This document shows positions 1-8,349 of a stretch of 64,000 bases of DNA, piece by piece. Numbering within the stretch: position 1 is the stretch's first letter; the number at the start of each line of letters is the position of its first letter. Origin of the DNA: Gammaproteobacteria bacterium (GTDB lineage Bacteria; Pseudomonadota; Gammaproteobacteria; Legionellales; Legionellaceae); NCBI GenBank assembly GCA_024742995.1, contig JANSXK010000004.1, positions 93,309 to 157,308 on the forward strand, read 5' to 3'. Under the pieces are notes generated by a model. That model was not told where the DNA came from. It was given only the letters and a program-made list of their open reading frames with translations, and made no database searches. The position numbers and the translations under genes are program-made.

Positions 1-2
1 CC

Positions 3-170
3 CATTTTATTGATGATCTCGTTGAGGTACTGAATGCGCCCCAGTTCCCTGTTTCTGTAAAAAAAATGTGGTTTAATCCCATGGCCAATAATGCAGACAC
101 GGACCAAACCATTGAACAATTTCATCAATACTCGGATTGGACATCGATTCAATATGCACTCTTTAAATGA
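3..170 (+). CDS. 3' end of an upstream gene (HAD-like or SDR-like tail)
   Basis: An open frame enters from the left edge and stops with TGA at 168-170. About 55 residues are visible. They begin with a hydrophobic-Asp-Asp segment (HFIDDLVEVL) followed by an FPVSVKKMWFNP stretch. A DD pair after a beta strand is typical of motif IV of HAD-superfamily phosphatases. An extended SDR tail is a second possibility. The next gene most likely starts inside this frame (154) with a 17-base overlap, so the two are probably translated together. The identity is tentative because the catalytic N-terminus lies outside the window. Confidence 0.55.
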   Translation, partial: HFIDDLVEVLNAPQFPVSVKKMWFNPMANNADTDQTIEQFHQYSDWTSIQYALFK

Positions 171-1194
171 CCCTTATTGGCAACAGCCTACACAACTTGA
201 AAAACTGAAAACTGTATTGGGGTGCGAGCAAGTCATTGTTCTTTCTAAACAGAGTGGCGGTAACAGTGTTGTTTACTGCATTCAAGCTGATCATAAACGA
301 TACGCTGTCAAAATTTATCCGCCTTATGCGCCTGGAGGTCGCGATCGATTGACCTCAGAATTATTGGTCTATCAATTTTATTTAAAGAAAAAGATATGCA
401 CGGTACCAAAACTACAGGCATTTTGTGAAAAAGAACGATGGTTAATTATTGAATGGATTGATGGGAAAAAAATCGATCACTATACTACATCTGATATCCA
501 ACAAGCCTTAGATTTTATTCATTTGACTGCTAAATTGGGTCAAGATCCTGAGGCAGCTACTTTACCGCAGGCAGCTGAACCTTGTCTCTCATTGAAGGCT
601 TTGATTGACCAAGTGGATCGTCGTTGGCAGCGGTTATTGAACCAACCAGAACAAGATAAAAGCCTGTATGATTTTTTATCCAATGAATTTCGTGCTGTTT
701 TTCAACAACTATGTCAACGTGCTGTCCATGGTTATCAGTCTTTGGGCGTAGAGATTGATACAGATATTTCTTTTGAAAAGCGTGCCCTTATTCCTGCTGA
801 TTTTGGTTTTCATAATATCATTTGCGATCAATCCGGCCAATTGTATTTTTTTGATTTTGACTATTTTGGTTGGGATGATCCAGTAAAACTTTTATCCGAT
901 ATCTTATGGCATCCTAAGATGGACTTGTCTGAACCTCAAATAACACAATTTATTGATGGTTTTGCTGTGATTTTTGCGTCAGACGCAAATTTTTTAGCCC
1001 GATTTGATTATCATTTTCCTCTATTTGGGTTAAGATGGGTACTGATTTTATTAAATGAATTTATCACGGAGTTTTGGCAAAACCGCCAACACGCGATGGT
1101 TTATGATAATCGCCATGAGGCGAAAAACGCACAATTACAGCGCGCGAAAGTATTGTTGCAAAGAGTACAACAACAAACAGGATGTTTGATATGA
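154..1194 (+). CDS. APH-family phosphotransferase (kinase-like fold)
   Basis: About 346 residues, similar in layout to aminoglycoside/choline-kinase-like phosphotransferases (PF01636). The C-terminal half has the Brenner-type catalytic loop (IPADFGFHNII, around residue 213; Asp as base, Asn as metal ligand) and then the FFDFDYFGWDDP metal-binding segment (around 235-245). The N-terminal lobe contains the AVKIYPP strand with a candidate ATP-binding lysine. The frame is open back to an ATG at 91, but the ATG at 154 is preferred because it overlaps the upstream stop only slightly. The last bases overlap the transketolase gene. In such loci these enzymes usually phosphorylate sugars, choline or amino-alcohols for surface polysaccharide; the substrate cannot be read here. 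An antibiotic-resistance role is not indicated. Confidence 0.8.
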   Translation: MHSLNDPYWQQPTQLEKLKTVLGCEQVIVLSKQSGGNSVVYCIQADHKRYAVKIYPPYAPGGRDRLTSELLVYQFYLKKKICTVPKLQAFCEKERWLIIEWIDGKKIDHYTTSDIQQALDFIHLTAKLGQDPEAATLPQAAEPCLSLKALIDQVDRRWQRLLNQPEQDKSLYDFLSNEFRAVFQQLCQRAVHGYQSLGVEIDTDISFEKRALIPADFGFHNIICDQSGQLYFFDFDYFGWDDPVKLLSDILWHPKMDLSEPQITQFIDGFAVIFASDANFLARFDYHFPLFGLRWVLILLNEFITEFWQNRQHAMVYDNRHEAKNAQLQRAKVLLQRVQQQTGCLI

Positions 1195-2030
1195 ATAGGC
1201 TGATACAACAAGCCACGGAGATTGCCTTAGATGAGCGCTCTCTTTCTTTAAGAAGGCAGGTTCTTCGAACATTAGCTGGGGGTGGTCGAGGGCATATTGG
1301 TTCTACACTCTCTCTTATTGAAATCTTACGCGTCTTATATGATGATGTGCTGCGATTCGATGCCAAAAATCCTACCTGGGAAGCGCGCGATCGTTTTATT
1401 TTAAGTAAAGGCCATGGATGTATCGCGCAATATGTCATGCTTGCAGATAAAGGTTTTATCGACCCAAATCATTTAGACACGTTTTGTAAATTTGATTCCA
1501 TTTTGGGCGGACACCCTGAAACAAGTAAGATACCTGGTGTTGAAGCATCTACGGGTTCCTTGGGTCACGGTCTATCAGTTGGGTTTGGATTTGCATTAGC
1601 AGCCCAAATGAAGCAACGCGACAACCGTGTGTTTGTGGTCATGGGTGATGGTGAAATTAATGAAGGTTCTGTTTGGGAAGCGGCACTTTCCATCGGCAAA
1701 CATAATTTATCTAATCTGACGGTACTGATTGACTATAATAAAATTCAATCAGCCGGCTTTACCAAAGACATCCAAAACTTAGACCCTTTAGCGGACAAAT
1801 GGAAGAGTTTTAATTTTGAAACGGCGGAAGTCAATGGTCATGATACCCATGCTTTAAAGTCATTATTACAATCGTTACCTTTCAATAAAAACAAACCCAG
1901 CGCGATTATTTGTCATACGGTAAAGGGCAAAGGCATTTCCTTTGCAGAAAATGATCCCAGATGGCATCATAAAGCGCGTTTAAGCGACGAGTCTATTCAA
2001 GAAATGTATTCTGCATTGGAGAATCAATAG
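1191..2030 (+). CDS. transketolase, N-terminal (TPP/pyrophosphate) subunit
   Basis: A 279-residue protein covering only the pyrophosphate-binding half of transketolase. Visible motifs are GGRGHIGSTLS near residue 30, SKGHG near 73, STGSLGHGLS near 125 and the thiamine-diphosphate motif MGDGEINEG near 152 followed by an Asn-containing YNKIQ. The ATG at 1191 makes an ATGA overlap with the preceding stop and has AGGA eight bases upstream, so it is preferred over the ATG at 1182. The pyrimidine-binding half is encoded by the next gene. Split transketolases occur in several bacteria, often inside polysaccharide loci, where they supply or rearrange ketose phosphates. Two-carbon ketol transfer with TPP and a divalent metal is expected in the cytoplasm. 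Confidence 0.9.
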   Translation: MNRLIQQATEIALDERSLSLRRQVLRTLAGGGRGHIGSTLSLIEILRVLYDDVLRFDAKNPTWEARDRFILSKGHGCIAQYVMLADKGFIDPNHLDTFCKFDSILGGHPETSKIPGVEASTGSLGHGLSVGFGFALAAQMKQRDNRVFVVMGDGEINEGSVWEAALSIGKHNLSNLTVLIDYNKIQSAGFTKDIQNLDPLADKWKSFNFETAEVNGHDTHALKSLLQSLPFNKNKPSAIICHTVKGKGISFAENDPRWHHKARLSDESIQEMYSALENQ

Positions 2031-3013
2031 TGCGTGCAACATGTGTCAAAATGGTATATGAGCTAGCCAAGCGTGATGATCGCGTTGTGTTTATTGGATC
2101 TGATTTGAGTCCTGGTTTGCTGAAAGAAATGCAAGAGGATTACCCTGATCGCTATTTTATGGAAGGGGTGTATGAGGCGAATTTAATTGGGATGGCTGCA
2201 GGGCTAGCTATGGAAGGCTATATTCCATATTTCAATACCATTGCCACCTTCATTACGCGAAGATGTTTTGAACAAATTGCCGTTGATTTATGTATGCACG
2301 ATTTACCTGTTCGCTTAATTGGTAATGGTGGGGGCGTTGTATATGCACCTTTAGGACCTACTCATTTGGCTACAGAAGATATTAGTATCATGCGCGCGTT
2401 GCCAAATATGACTATCGTTGCAGTGAGTGATGCTGAAGAAATGAAACGTTTTATGCTGGCATCTATTGATTGGCCGCATCCCATCTATATTCGATTGGGT
2501 AAAGGCGGGGAGGAAGTCGTGCCCATGCCAAACGACTCATTTGAAATTGGCAAGGCTATCACAGTATATCAAACCAATCATACCGAGAAAACAGACGTAC
2601 TTTTGATCTCAACCGGTGTGATGACACAGCGTGTTATTAAGGTCGCGCAGCAGATAGAAAAAATGTCCCTTCGTACCAGAGTCTTACATTTTCATACGAT
2701 CAAACCTCTCGATGAAGTCTGTTTGTTACAACATGCTAAACACACGCAACTCCTAGTCACCATCGAAGAAAATTCGCTTATTGGCGGATTGGGATCTGCT
2801 GTCACTGACTGTTTGGTTGCTTCTTTAGGACGGTCTATTCCATTAATAAAACGTTATGGACTACCAGATCGTTTTCCTGATAAATATGGCAGCCAAGAAC
2901 AACTATTGAATTATTATGGGTTAACAGTTGAGCATCTGGTTGAAAAAATAAAGACTACCTTTATGCAACATTTTGTCAAAAGAGAGAATCATTGTGTTAG
3001 TGACCAACTTTAA
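2030..3013 (+). CDS. transketolase, C-terminal (pyrimidine-binding) subunit
   Basis: A 327-residue partner of the preceding protein. It carries the transketolase pyrimidine domain (catalytic Glu within FMEGVYEANLIGMAAGLA near residue 47, then FNTIATFITRR) and the C-terminal transketolase domain (ISTGVMTQRV, then VTIEENSLIGGLGS near 240-250). It starts with GTG at 2030, sharing one base with the TAG stop of the N-terminal subunit, which points to translational coupling and a fixed 1:1 heteromer. The 3' end overlaps the next gene by about 20 bases. The pair is distinct from a full-length housekeeping transketolase, so it is probably dedicated to the polysaccharide locus. Confidence 0.9.
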   Translation: MRATCVKMVYELAKRDDRVVFIGSDLSPGLLKEMQEDYPDRYFMEGVYEANLIGMAAGLAMEGYIPYFNTIATFITRRCFEQIAVDLCMHDLPVRLIGNGGGVVYAPLGPTHLATEDISIMRALPNMTIVAVSDAEEMKRFMLASIDWPHPIYIRLGKGGEEVVPMPNDSFEIGKAITVYQTNHTEKTDVLLISTGVMTQRVIKVAQQIEKMSLRTRVLHFHTIKPLDEVCLLQHAKHTQLLVTIEENSLIGGLGSAVTDCLVASLGRSIPLIKRYGLPDRFPDKYGSQEQLLNYYGLTVEHLVEKIKTTFMQHFVKRENHCVSDQL

Positions 3014-3704
3014 CCTTAAATATGCCCTCTATAAAATAGTTTTACCATTGTTTCAATTATATGATACAGGTCAAATGCATCCTGTGCGTGAGCGAGCCAA
3101 TCGTTCGCTACAAAGAACTGTTGATTATATCGATGCCCATATGTCTCAGGCCATTGGTTTTGAAACTCAGAAAGAATTGATACTCTATGCACTTAATTCA
3201 GCAACCGTACCCGGAGTTTATTTAGAATTCGGAGTATTTACTGGTGGCACGATCCGATTTATGGCAAAAAAGAAACCCGGTGTTTTATTTCATGGGTTTG
3301 ATAGCTTTGAAGGTCTACCCGAAGATTGGTTTGGCATGCCGCTAATAAAAAACAGTTTTTCTCTCAATGGGCGCTTACCAAAGGTTCCTAAAAATGTGAT
3401 GCTTCACAAAGGATGGTTCAGTGAGTCTTTAGCGTTATGGTGCAGAGATCATCAAGATAATGTTGCTTTTGTACATATTGATTGTGACCTGTATTCTTCT
3501 ACCGTAGATATTTTAGAGGGGCTGGTTACTCGCTTACAAAAGGGTACCATCATACTATTTGATGAGTATTTTAATTATCCTAATTGGGAAAATCATGAGT
3601 ATAAAGCTTGGCAAGAATTTGTGAGAAAATATAATCTCCAATACGATTATATAGGATTTGCAAGACAACAAGTCGCGGTAAAAATTACTAGCGTGTGTCC
3701 CTAA
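2994..3704 (+). CDS. TylF/macrocin-O-methyltransferase-like enzyme
   Basis: About 236 residues. The SAM-binding glycine motif YLEFGVFTGGT is near residue 75. An HIDCDLYSSTVDILE segment near 161 matches the metal-binding Asp region of TylF-type O-methyltransferases, and FDEYFNYPNW follows. These enzymes methylate sugar hydroxyls of macrolides, and homologues are common in O-antigen clusters. The frame opens at a TTG (2973), but the GTG at 2994 has an AGAGAG purine run just upstream and is preferred. The gene overlaps the transketolase gene by 20 bases and ends the plus-strand group; the next genes are convergent. A sugar O-methylation role is inferred. Confidence 0.82.
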   Translation: MLVTNFNLKYALYKIVLPLFQLYDTGQMHPVRERANRSLQRTVDYIDAHMSQAIGFETQKELILYALNSATVPGVYLEFGVFTGGTIRFMAKKKPGVLFHGFDSFEGLPEDWFGMPLIKNSFSLNGRLPKVPKNVMLHKGWFSESLALWCRDHQDNVAFVHIDCDLYSSTVDILEGLVTRLQKGTIILFDEYFNYPNWENHEYKAWQEFVRKYNLQYDYIGFARQQVAVKITSVCP

Positions 3705-3753
3705 GGTTTTACCGGGAAGTTGATTTATGGTTTTTTCCGGCCCGTCGGCCTAG

Positions 3754-4752
3754 TCAGCTATCGCTGTGAAGTGCCTCAATTGTCGTATCAGGTGTGTTCT
3801 TTTTGAATATGGAAAACCCTATGATCATCCCTGGTAAATAAGCCACTAAGTTCATCAGCCGAAAAGTAAAAAAAATGGTTGCATAGGAAGCTAGGATTTC
3901 AGGATTTAATAGAATAAGTGTATTAGCAAAAGCGACCTCACCAACACCTATCCCTCCCGGAGTAAGCGGAATATAGCTAGCAATTTGTCCGATGACCATA
4001 GCAAACGTATAATCTAATACAGGGATGGTTGGAAAGTTCATCACTTTACTGATGATAAGAATTGCAAGCACTAACAGCATCTGATTTACAATAGAAATAA
4101 AGATGGCATATAAAATAATTTTTTTTGGTGCGTCACTCGTCTGGATCGTTTTTAGAGCTGTTCTAAATTTACTGTAGTGATGGTATTTATTGCATAAGCG
4201 AACGCATTTTTTATTGTAAAATAAAAAAGTAACCGTCCCAATAAGGGCCATAAAAAATCCCAAACAAATAGCCATAAAATGTAATAAGCTGTTATTTTGT
4301 TGCAAACAATTAAAATAAAAGGCTGTGCAAAAACAAGCGATCAATAAAATCCCGAGGGTACTGATGATCCGATCCATGAATGCAGCGAGCACTATAGCAC
4401 TTTTTTGCGAGGGAAAATATTTTATGGTTTGGTATATTCGTCCAAGGTCACCACTACCTCCTGGTAAGATACAGTTCAACGCACTACTATGATAGGTTAA
4501 AATGAGACTACGTAAAAATGACAAAGGAATATTTTGCATTTGATTAAGTAAATACCAGCGCCAGCTATTGCCCAATGCGATAAGGTAACACAATCCAATA
4601 ATACTGAGCATCATCCAAGGATCGTAGAAAAAAACTTGGATTAAGCTCCAATTAAATTGCCCATGATGAAGCAATGACCACAATAACCCCAGTATGATAA
4701 AAATTTGGAGATAAGGCAGTTTTTTGATATGGCTTATGCTCTTTTGCAACAT
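3754..4752 (-). CDS. UPF0104 / LPG-synthase-TM-like integral membrane protein
   Basis: A 332-residue polytopic protein with about eight hydrophobic segments. It has the family landmarks GGSGDLGRIYQ (around residue 99) and PLTPGGIGVGEVAF (around 262-275), which characterise the lysylphosphatidylglycerol-synthase transmembrane/flippase family (PF03706). No cytosolic aminoacyl-transfer domain is attached, so it is not an MprF enzyme. Stand-alone members lie near glycosyltransferase genes and are thought to move or modify lipid-linked substrates. The gene follows the large membrane protein with about a 9-base gap and is likely the last gene of that minus-strand operon. Confidence 0.8.
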   Translation of the reverse strand: MLQKSISHIKKLPYLQIFIILGLLWSLLHHGQFNWSLIQVFFYDPWMMLSIIGLCYLIALGNSWRWYLLNQMQNIPLSFLRSLILTYHSSALNCILPGGSGDLGRIYQTIKYFPSQKSAIVLAAFMDRIISTLGILLIACFCTAFYFNCLQQNNSLLHFMAICLGFFMALIGTVTFLFYNKKCVRLCNKYHHYSKFRTALKTIQTSDAPKKIILYAIFISIVNQMLLVLAILIISKVMNFPTIPVLDYTFAMVIGQIASYIPLTPGGIGVGEVAFANTLILLNPEILASYATIFFTFRLMNLVAYLPGMIIGFSIFKKNTPDTTIEALHSDS

Positions 4753-4761
4753 GATATATTA

Positions 4762-7113
4762 TTAACGCCTTGCTTTCGTATCCCAGGGGACATCAGGAGG
4801 TGCATGACCTGAGATTTCTTCATATTTATTTAAGGCCAACCGGATTTCCTGAGAAGGAAAAGATGCTATCTGAGCAGAATCCTTGATTTGAGAAGCGTAA
4901 TTCCTGACCCATGCTGCATCAAGCGGTGTTTTTGATTGTTCTTTCCAAGTCAGCAGAGTGTTGTCACCATCCGTCCAATAAATTCCCAAATAATCAGCAA
5001 TATGCTGCGGTGAAAATAATTCGGATCGTGGAAGTGGATCAGTCAATTGCAGTGTTTTAGCAAAGAAAAAATAATTTAATCCCTCTTTTTTTAAGATCTC
5101 TTTTGCTATTGCTGGTTCACCAAAATAGACTATCAAAGGTTGTTGGGTAAAACGAAATGAGCTGTAGCTTTCCATATGACAGTCGGGCAGCATACAGTAG
5201 CTGTGGATATGCATACTCCAAATACGTGTTTTAAGCGGTAATTGTTTCCATACGGTTTCTGCTGCGGGATATATACCACCCCACGGCATCCGGCCAGGCC
5301 ATCCTTGTTGATTTTTATAAGCTTGTGCAATGCTGTATTGACCACCAACAAATTTTTTACCATTCTCGATAATAGGTTTCATGGTATCAACATCATAATA
5401 TCCTTCAATAATTTTTAAGGGGACTTGTAAGCTAGATGTGGCATTACTGTTTAGCCTTTGAAGGTTAAATGGTAATATCAAAGCAGTTAAAACCACGATA
5501 CTAAAAAGTATTCGATTCTTTAGCGCTGCATCCAAAAGTAGTAAACATACACACAACATAGGTGCATAAGTAAATGTGGACATCCTGTAAAATGAGATGG
5601 ACTGATCGCGACCTATAAAAATGGCGATGATGATCACTACAAATAAGAAACCACCACAAGCATACAATGATGATTTATCGAATTTCATCGTCATTTTTTT
5701 GTGAATCGCACCCCAAATTACTCTGAAAGCAACGCAACTTATTGATAGAATAAAAAGGATACCCCAAACATCTAATCTTATATATGCTAAAATTTTATAT
5801 ATCAAATCTTGGGTCATTGGCACTGAATTGGCCGCCATCCCTATCCTTGACCAATGAAGAAATAGTACCTCAAAGGGCACACCCCAAGCTGAAATTTTTT
5901 TAAAATTAACCCATGGCCAAAACTGTAGTATTGTTTGATCGTCAGGTAAACCTGTTAAAAAATAACTCATCACGCTAATAAGCGTATAGACAGCCCCAGC
6001 TACTAATATGCCTTTCCCTATCCAAAGAGCAGATGGTTTGTTTTTTGTAATCAAAAAATATATAAAAACCAGGCTCAAATATGCACCAGTAAACACTATC
6101 ATTGTAGGAGAGAAAATAATCATAGCAGCTATGCTAAAAGATAAGGCTATACCCCACATCCGCCACTGAGTTGTTGTGGCCAGTCGTGACACAATCCAAA
6201 TAATAGACAACATCATTATGGCTGCTGGCTCATGCAGTTTCTCTAGGTCTCCCCAGCCTCCCTGGCGCATATTTTCCATAGGACCAGGTGTATAAATAAA
6301 TGCGATGATATAAAGTGATGCACCTATCCATGGAAATAATTGCCATGAAGCGGCCCGATTTAAAAAGGAGTATACGATCATCGCACCACCAAAAATCATG
6401 GCAGTCGTCACCAATTGAGGTGCCAAAGGATCGGTCAATAACATAGCGAGGAAAAATAGGCCTGCACCTTTAGAATAATAAAAGTGATACCAAACTTCAT
6501 TGGGTAAAATGCTGCCGCTATCTATCACTTTCCTATAAAAATGAAAGTAATGGAGATAATAATCATGGCCCCCTGCAGGGTATAATCCTTTTGTAATAAG
6601 AAACAAAGAGATGGCGCAAACCATCACTGTGATCCCTGGCCAATACCAAGGATGCTTGGGCTGTATTATCTTATGTATACACTCGTTCAGCTTAGAGAGT
6701 GACATTACAAATACTATTATGCTCATCCCGACCATAAGTGGGCGCGTGTATAACCCTACAAACCCCAAGATGAATAAGATAATTTGCCAAACACCGATGC
6801 CAGTGAAAAGTCCAAGAAGGATCGATTCATTCGTGATTGATGTATTATAATATGGCTTTGTGGTACGTGTTAAAACCCAGTCACCAACAGCGTAAAACAA
6901 CCACATCAAATAAATAATGAAGCATACACGCGCCATATTGTAGATGACAACAGTTGTACCCGTAGTAAAAAAATGTTTGTGATAAACATCAATGACACTA
7001 AAAAAATAGATAAGGGCGATAAACCCTATACAGAATCCCCAAGCAATTGGGGACATATTTTTGATATGGTTCAACAAAAACTCCAAAAAAATATGTTTTA
7101 CTCGGGTAACCAT
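4762..7113 (-). CDS. large polytopic membrane protein, GT-C-type glycosyltransferase candidate
   Basis: 783 residues. The first ~540 are dominated by about 12-14 hydrophobic helices and the last ~230 form a soluble region. An early loop around residues 183-225 (HDYYLHYFHFYRKV followed by ILPNEVWYHFYYSKGAG) holds the charged and aromatic residues expected of a catalytic periplasmic loop in GT-C enzymes, but the exact acidic motif is not diagnostic. It sits between a family 2 glycosyltransferase (upstream, 22-base gap) and the flippase-like gene. I do not recognise a named family. A transferase or polymerase working on undecaprenyl-linked sugars is inferred from architecture and neighbours. No strong ribosome-binding site is visible before the ATG. 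Confidence 0.75.
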   Translation of the reverse strand: MVTRVKHIFLEFLLNHIKNMSPIAWGFCIGFIALIYFFSVIDVYHKHFFTTGTTVVIYNMARVCFIIYLMWLFYAVGDWVLTRTTKPYYNTSITNESILLGLFTGIGVWQIILFILGFVGLYTRPLMVGMSIIVFVMSLSKLNECIHKIIQPKHPWYWPGITVMVCAISLFLITKGLYPAGGHDYYLHYFHFYRKVIDSGSILPNEVWYHFYYSKGAGLFFLAMLLTDPLAPQLVTTAMIFGGAMIVYSFLNRAASWQLFPWIGASLYIIAFIYTPGPMENMRQGGWGDLEKLHEPAAIMMLSIIWIVSRLATTTQWRMWGIALSFSIAAMIIFSPTMIVFTGAYLSLVFIYFLITKNKPSALWIGKGILVAGAVYTLISVMSYFLTGLPDDQTILQFWPWVNFKKISAWGVPFEVLFLHWSRIGMAANSVPMTQDLIYKILAYIRLDVWGILFILSISCVAFRVIWGAIHKKMTMKFDKSSLYACGGFLFVVIIIAIFIGRDQSISFYRMSTFTYAPMLCVCLLLLDAALKNRILFSIVVLTALILPFNLQRLNSNATSSLQVPLKIIEGYYDVDTMKPIIENGKKFVGGQYSIAQAYKNQQGWPGRMPWGGIYPAAETVWKQLPLKTRIWSMHIHSYCMLPDCHMESYSSFRFTQQPLIVYFGEPAIAKEILKKEGLNYFFFAKTLQLTDPLPRSELFSPQHIADYLGIYWTDGDNTLLTWKEQSKTPLDAAWVRNYASQIKDSAQIASFPSQEIRLALNKYEEISGHAPPDVPWDTKARR

Positions 7114-7135
7114 TGCAACGACAAGTCATTCAAGC

Positions 7136-8041
7136 TTATATTGCTATCCGACGTAGTATGATACTTCCCAGGATGTGAACTACAGACCTAAGATTTTTCA
7201 AAGTCAACGCATTGCCATCGCCGCCCCTACGTTCAACTGTAATGCATGATACCTGTTGATAAGTAAACCCCATATCCAGCAATAAACATAATAGTCCTGC
7301 CTGAAAACCAAAGCCACGTGTATTAGGATGCCAACGCATGACATTATGTCGCAAGTGAACCTGTAAGCCATTATAATAGTTCAATTTATTACCGCTAACC
7401 CAATTAACAATCGTTGTATAAAAATGAGATATAAATCGTCTATACGCACTTTTGCCCTCAGCAGAAACATAGTACGGTACAATAATATCTGCGCTTCCAA
7501 TCATTTTGAGCACTTTGGTAATGGTTTCAATTGGTTCAGCATTATCTCCACAAATCAGACGATAATACTTACCACATCCTATAAAAGCACCGTCAATATA
7601 GTTTTGAGCTAAGCCCTTGTTTGTTTTATTAATACGAAGACTAATATTTATATGGGGATGATTTGCAATGAATGTTCTAACAATATCAGCAGAGTGATCT
7701 TTCGAACAATCATCAATCACAATAATTTCATAGGTAATTTGAACAATGTCTAGGGCTTGTATGATTGTGTTAAGCGTATCCTCAATAAAAGCAGCTTCAT
7801 TGTAACAAGAAACAAACAATGTCAGTTCGATCTGACAAACTTCACATGGAGGAGTGACCGTTTTTTGATGACGAATAGCCGTGCTTTGAACGATTTCAGC
7901 ATTCCAGTAACGTTGGAATGCCTCATGATTGTTGGTAGAAGTTGTGGTATATTCCTGAGAATCAGGACAGGTAGCGTTTACAGGAGCTGAGCTATATTTG
8001 CTCCCATGCTTTTTGCTTGGTTTGCATTTTTGGGGCCGCAC
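7136..8041 (-). CDS. family 2 glycosyltransferase
   Basis: 301 residues. After a polar ~65-residue leader comes a GT-A fold: VSCYNEAAFIEDTL near residue 80, IIVIDDCSKDHSADI near 112 (nucleotide-binding Asp), and NKGLAQNYIDGA near 145. The usual DxD is represented by CGDNAEP near 165. It lacks the two C-terminal membrane helices of GtrB-type enzymes. The start is a GTG at 8041, supported by a strong AAGGAG five bases upstream. It is the first gene of the minus-strand operon that continues into the two membrane proteins, and three decamer repeats lie just upstream of it. The transferred sugar is unknown. Confidence 0.85.
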   Translation of the reverse strand: MRPQKCKPSKKHGSKYSSAPVNATCPDSQEYTTTSTNNHEAFQRYWNAEIVQSTAIRHQKTVTPPCEVCQIELTLFVSCYNEAAFIEDTLNTIIQALDIVQITYEIIVIDDCSKDHSADIVRTFIANHPHINISLRINKTNKGLAQNYIDGAFIGCGKYYRLICGDNAEPIETITKVLKMIGSADIIVPYYVSAEGKSAYRRFISHFYTTIVNWVSGNKLNYYNGLQVHLRHNVMRWHPNTRGFGFQAGLLCLLLDMGFTYQQVSCITVERRGGDGNALTLKNLRSVVHILGSIILRRIAI

Positions 8042-8070
8042 AACTGCTCCTTATAGTATCTATTCATCCT

Positions 8071-8100
8071 TGTGACATAGTGTCATATAGTGTCATATAG
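8071..8100. repeat. three tandem decamers upstream of a glycosyltransferase
   Basis: Two perfect copies of TGTCATATAG (8081-8090, 8091-8100) follow a degenerate copy TGTGACATAG (8071-8080). The period is one helical turn, and the block ends 30 bases from the GTG start of the minus-strand glycosyltransferase. Such phasing suits a binding site for a regulator, but could be a chance microsatellite. Confidence 0.7.
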
Positions 8101-8105
8101 TACCA

Positions 8106-8256
8106 CTATATATCAAGGATTCGTTCCCATTTTTTAATGCCGCATTTGAGTGCCTGTTTTATATGGCTCTGAGCGTTTATCATCAATTTTTTTTTGACTC
8201 ACATGAGGACCAAGAAACATTGCGTTTCTTAACGCCATCAGGTAGATTGTATCCAT
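8106..8256 (-). pseudogene. possible decayed gene fragment with frameshift at A9
   Basis: On the minus strand an ATG at 8256 opens a frame (MDTIYLMALRNAMFLGPHV) that runs into a tract of nine A. If the frame shifts there, it continues as INAQSHIKQALKCGIKKW to a stop at 8106-8108. The combined piece reads like the C-terminus of a real protein, but I cannot name the family. It may be a relic of a gene lost from the polysaccharide locus. Confidence 0.3.
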
Positions 8257-8349
8257 GATTTCGCCCGCTATTTTTTAAATATTAGGATGTATAGGGCGTT
8301 GAACTAATGGATTTTAGAGTAGGCCGGTATTTAATGATAAGGAGATATC

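Larger units (their letters stand above)
8042..8349. other. divergent intergenic region
   Basis: This 308-base space separates the minus-strand glycosyltransferase from the plus-strand methyltransferase, so it must hold two outward promoters. It contains decamer repeats (8071-8100), a T9/A9 homopolymer near 8187-8195, and a minus-strand open stretch that may be a decayed gene (8106-8256). I could not assign -35/-10 boxes with confidence. Confidence 0.6.

Noticed and set aside
91..153. Longer start for the APH-family gene at ATG 91
   Set aside because: It would overlap the upstream frame by 80 bases, has no ribosome-binding site and adds residues with no family similarity; the ATG at 154 fits better.
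3705..3753. GGCC-rich hairpin between convergent genes
   Set aside because: The stem is only four pairs and no T run follows on either strand.
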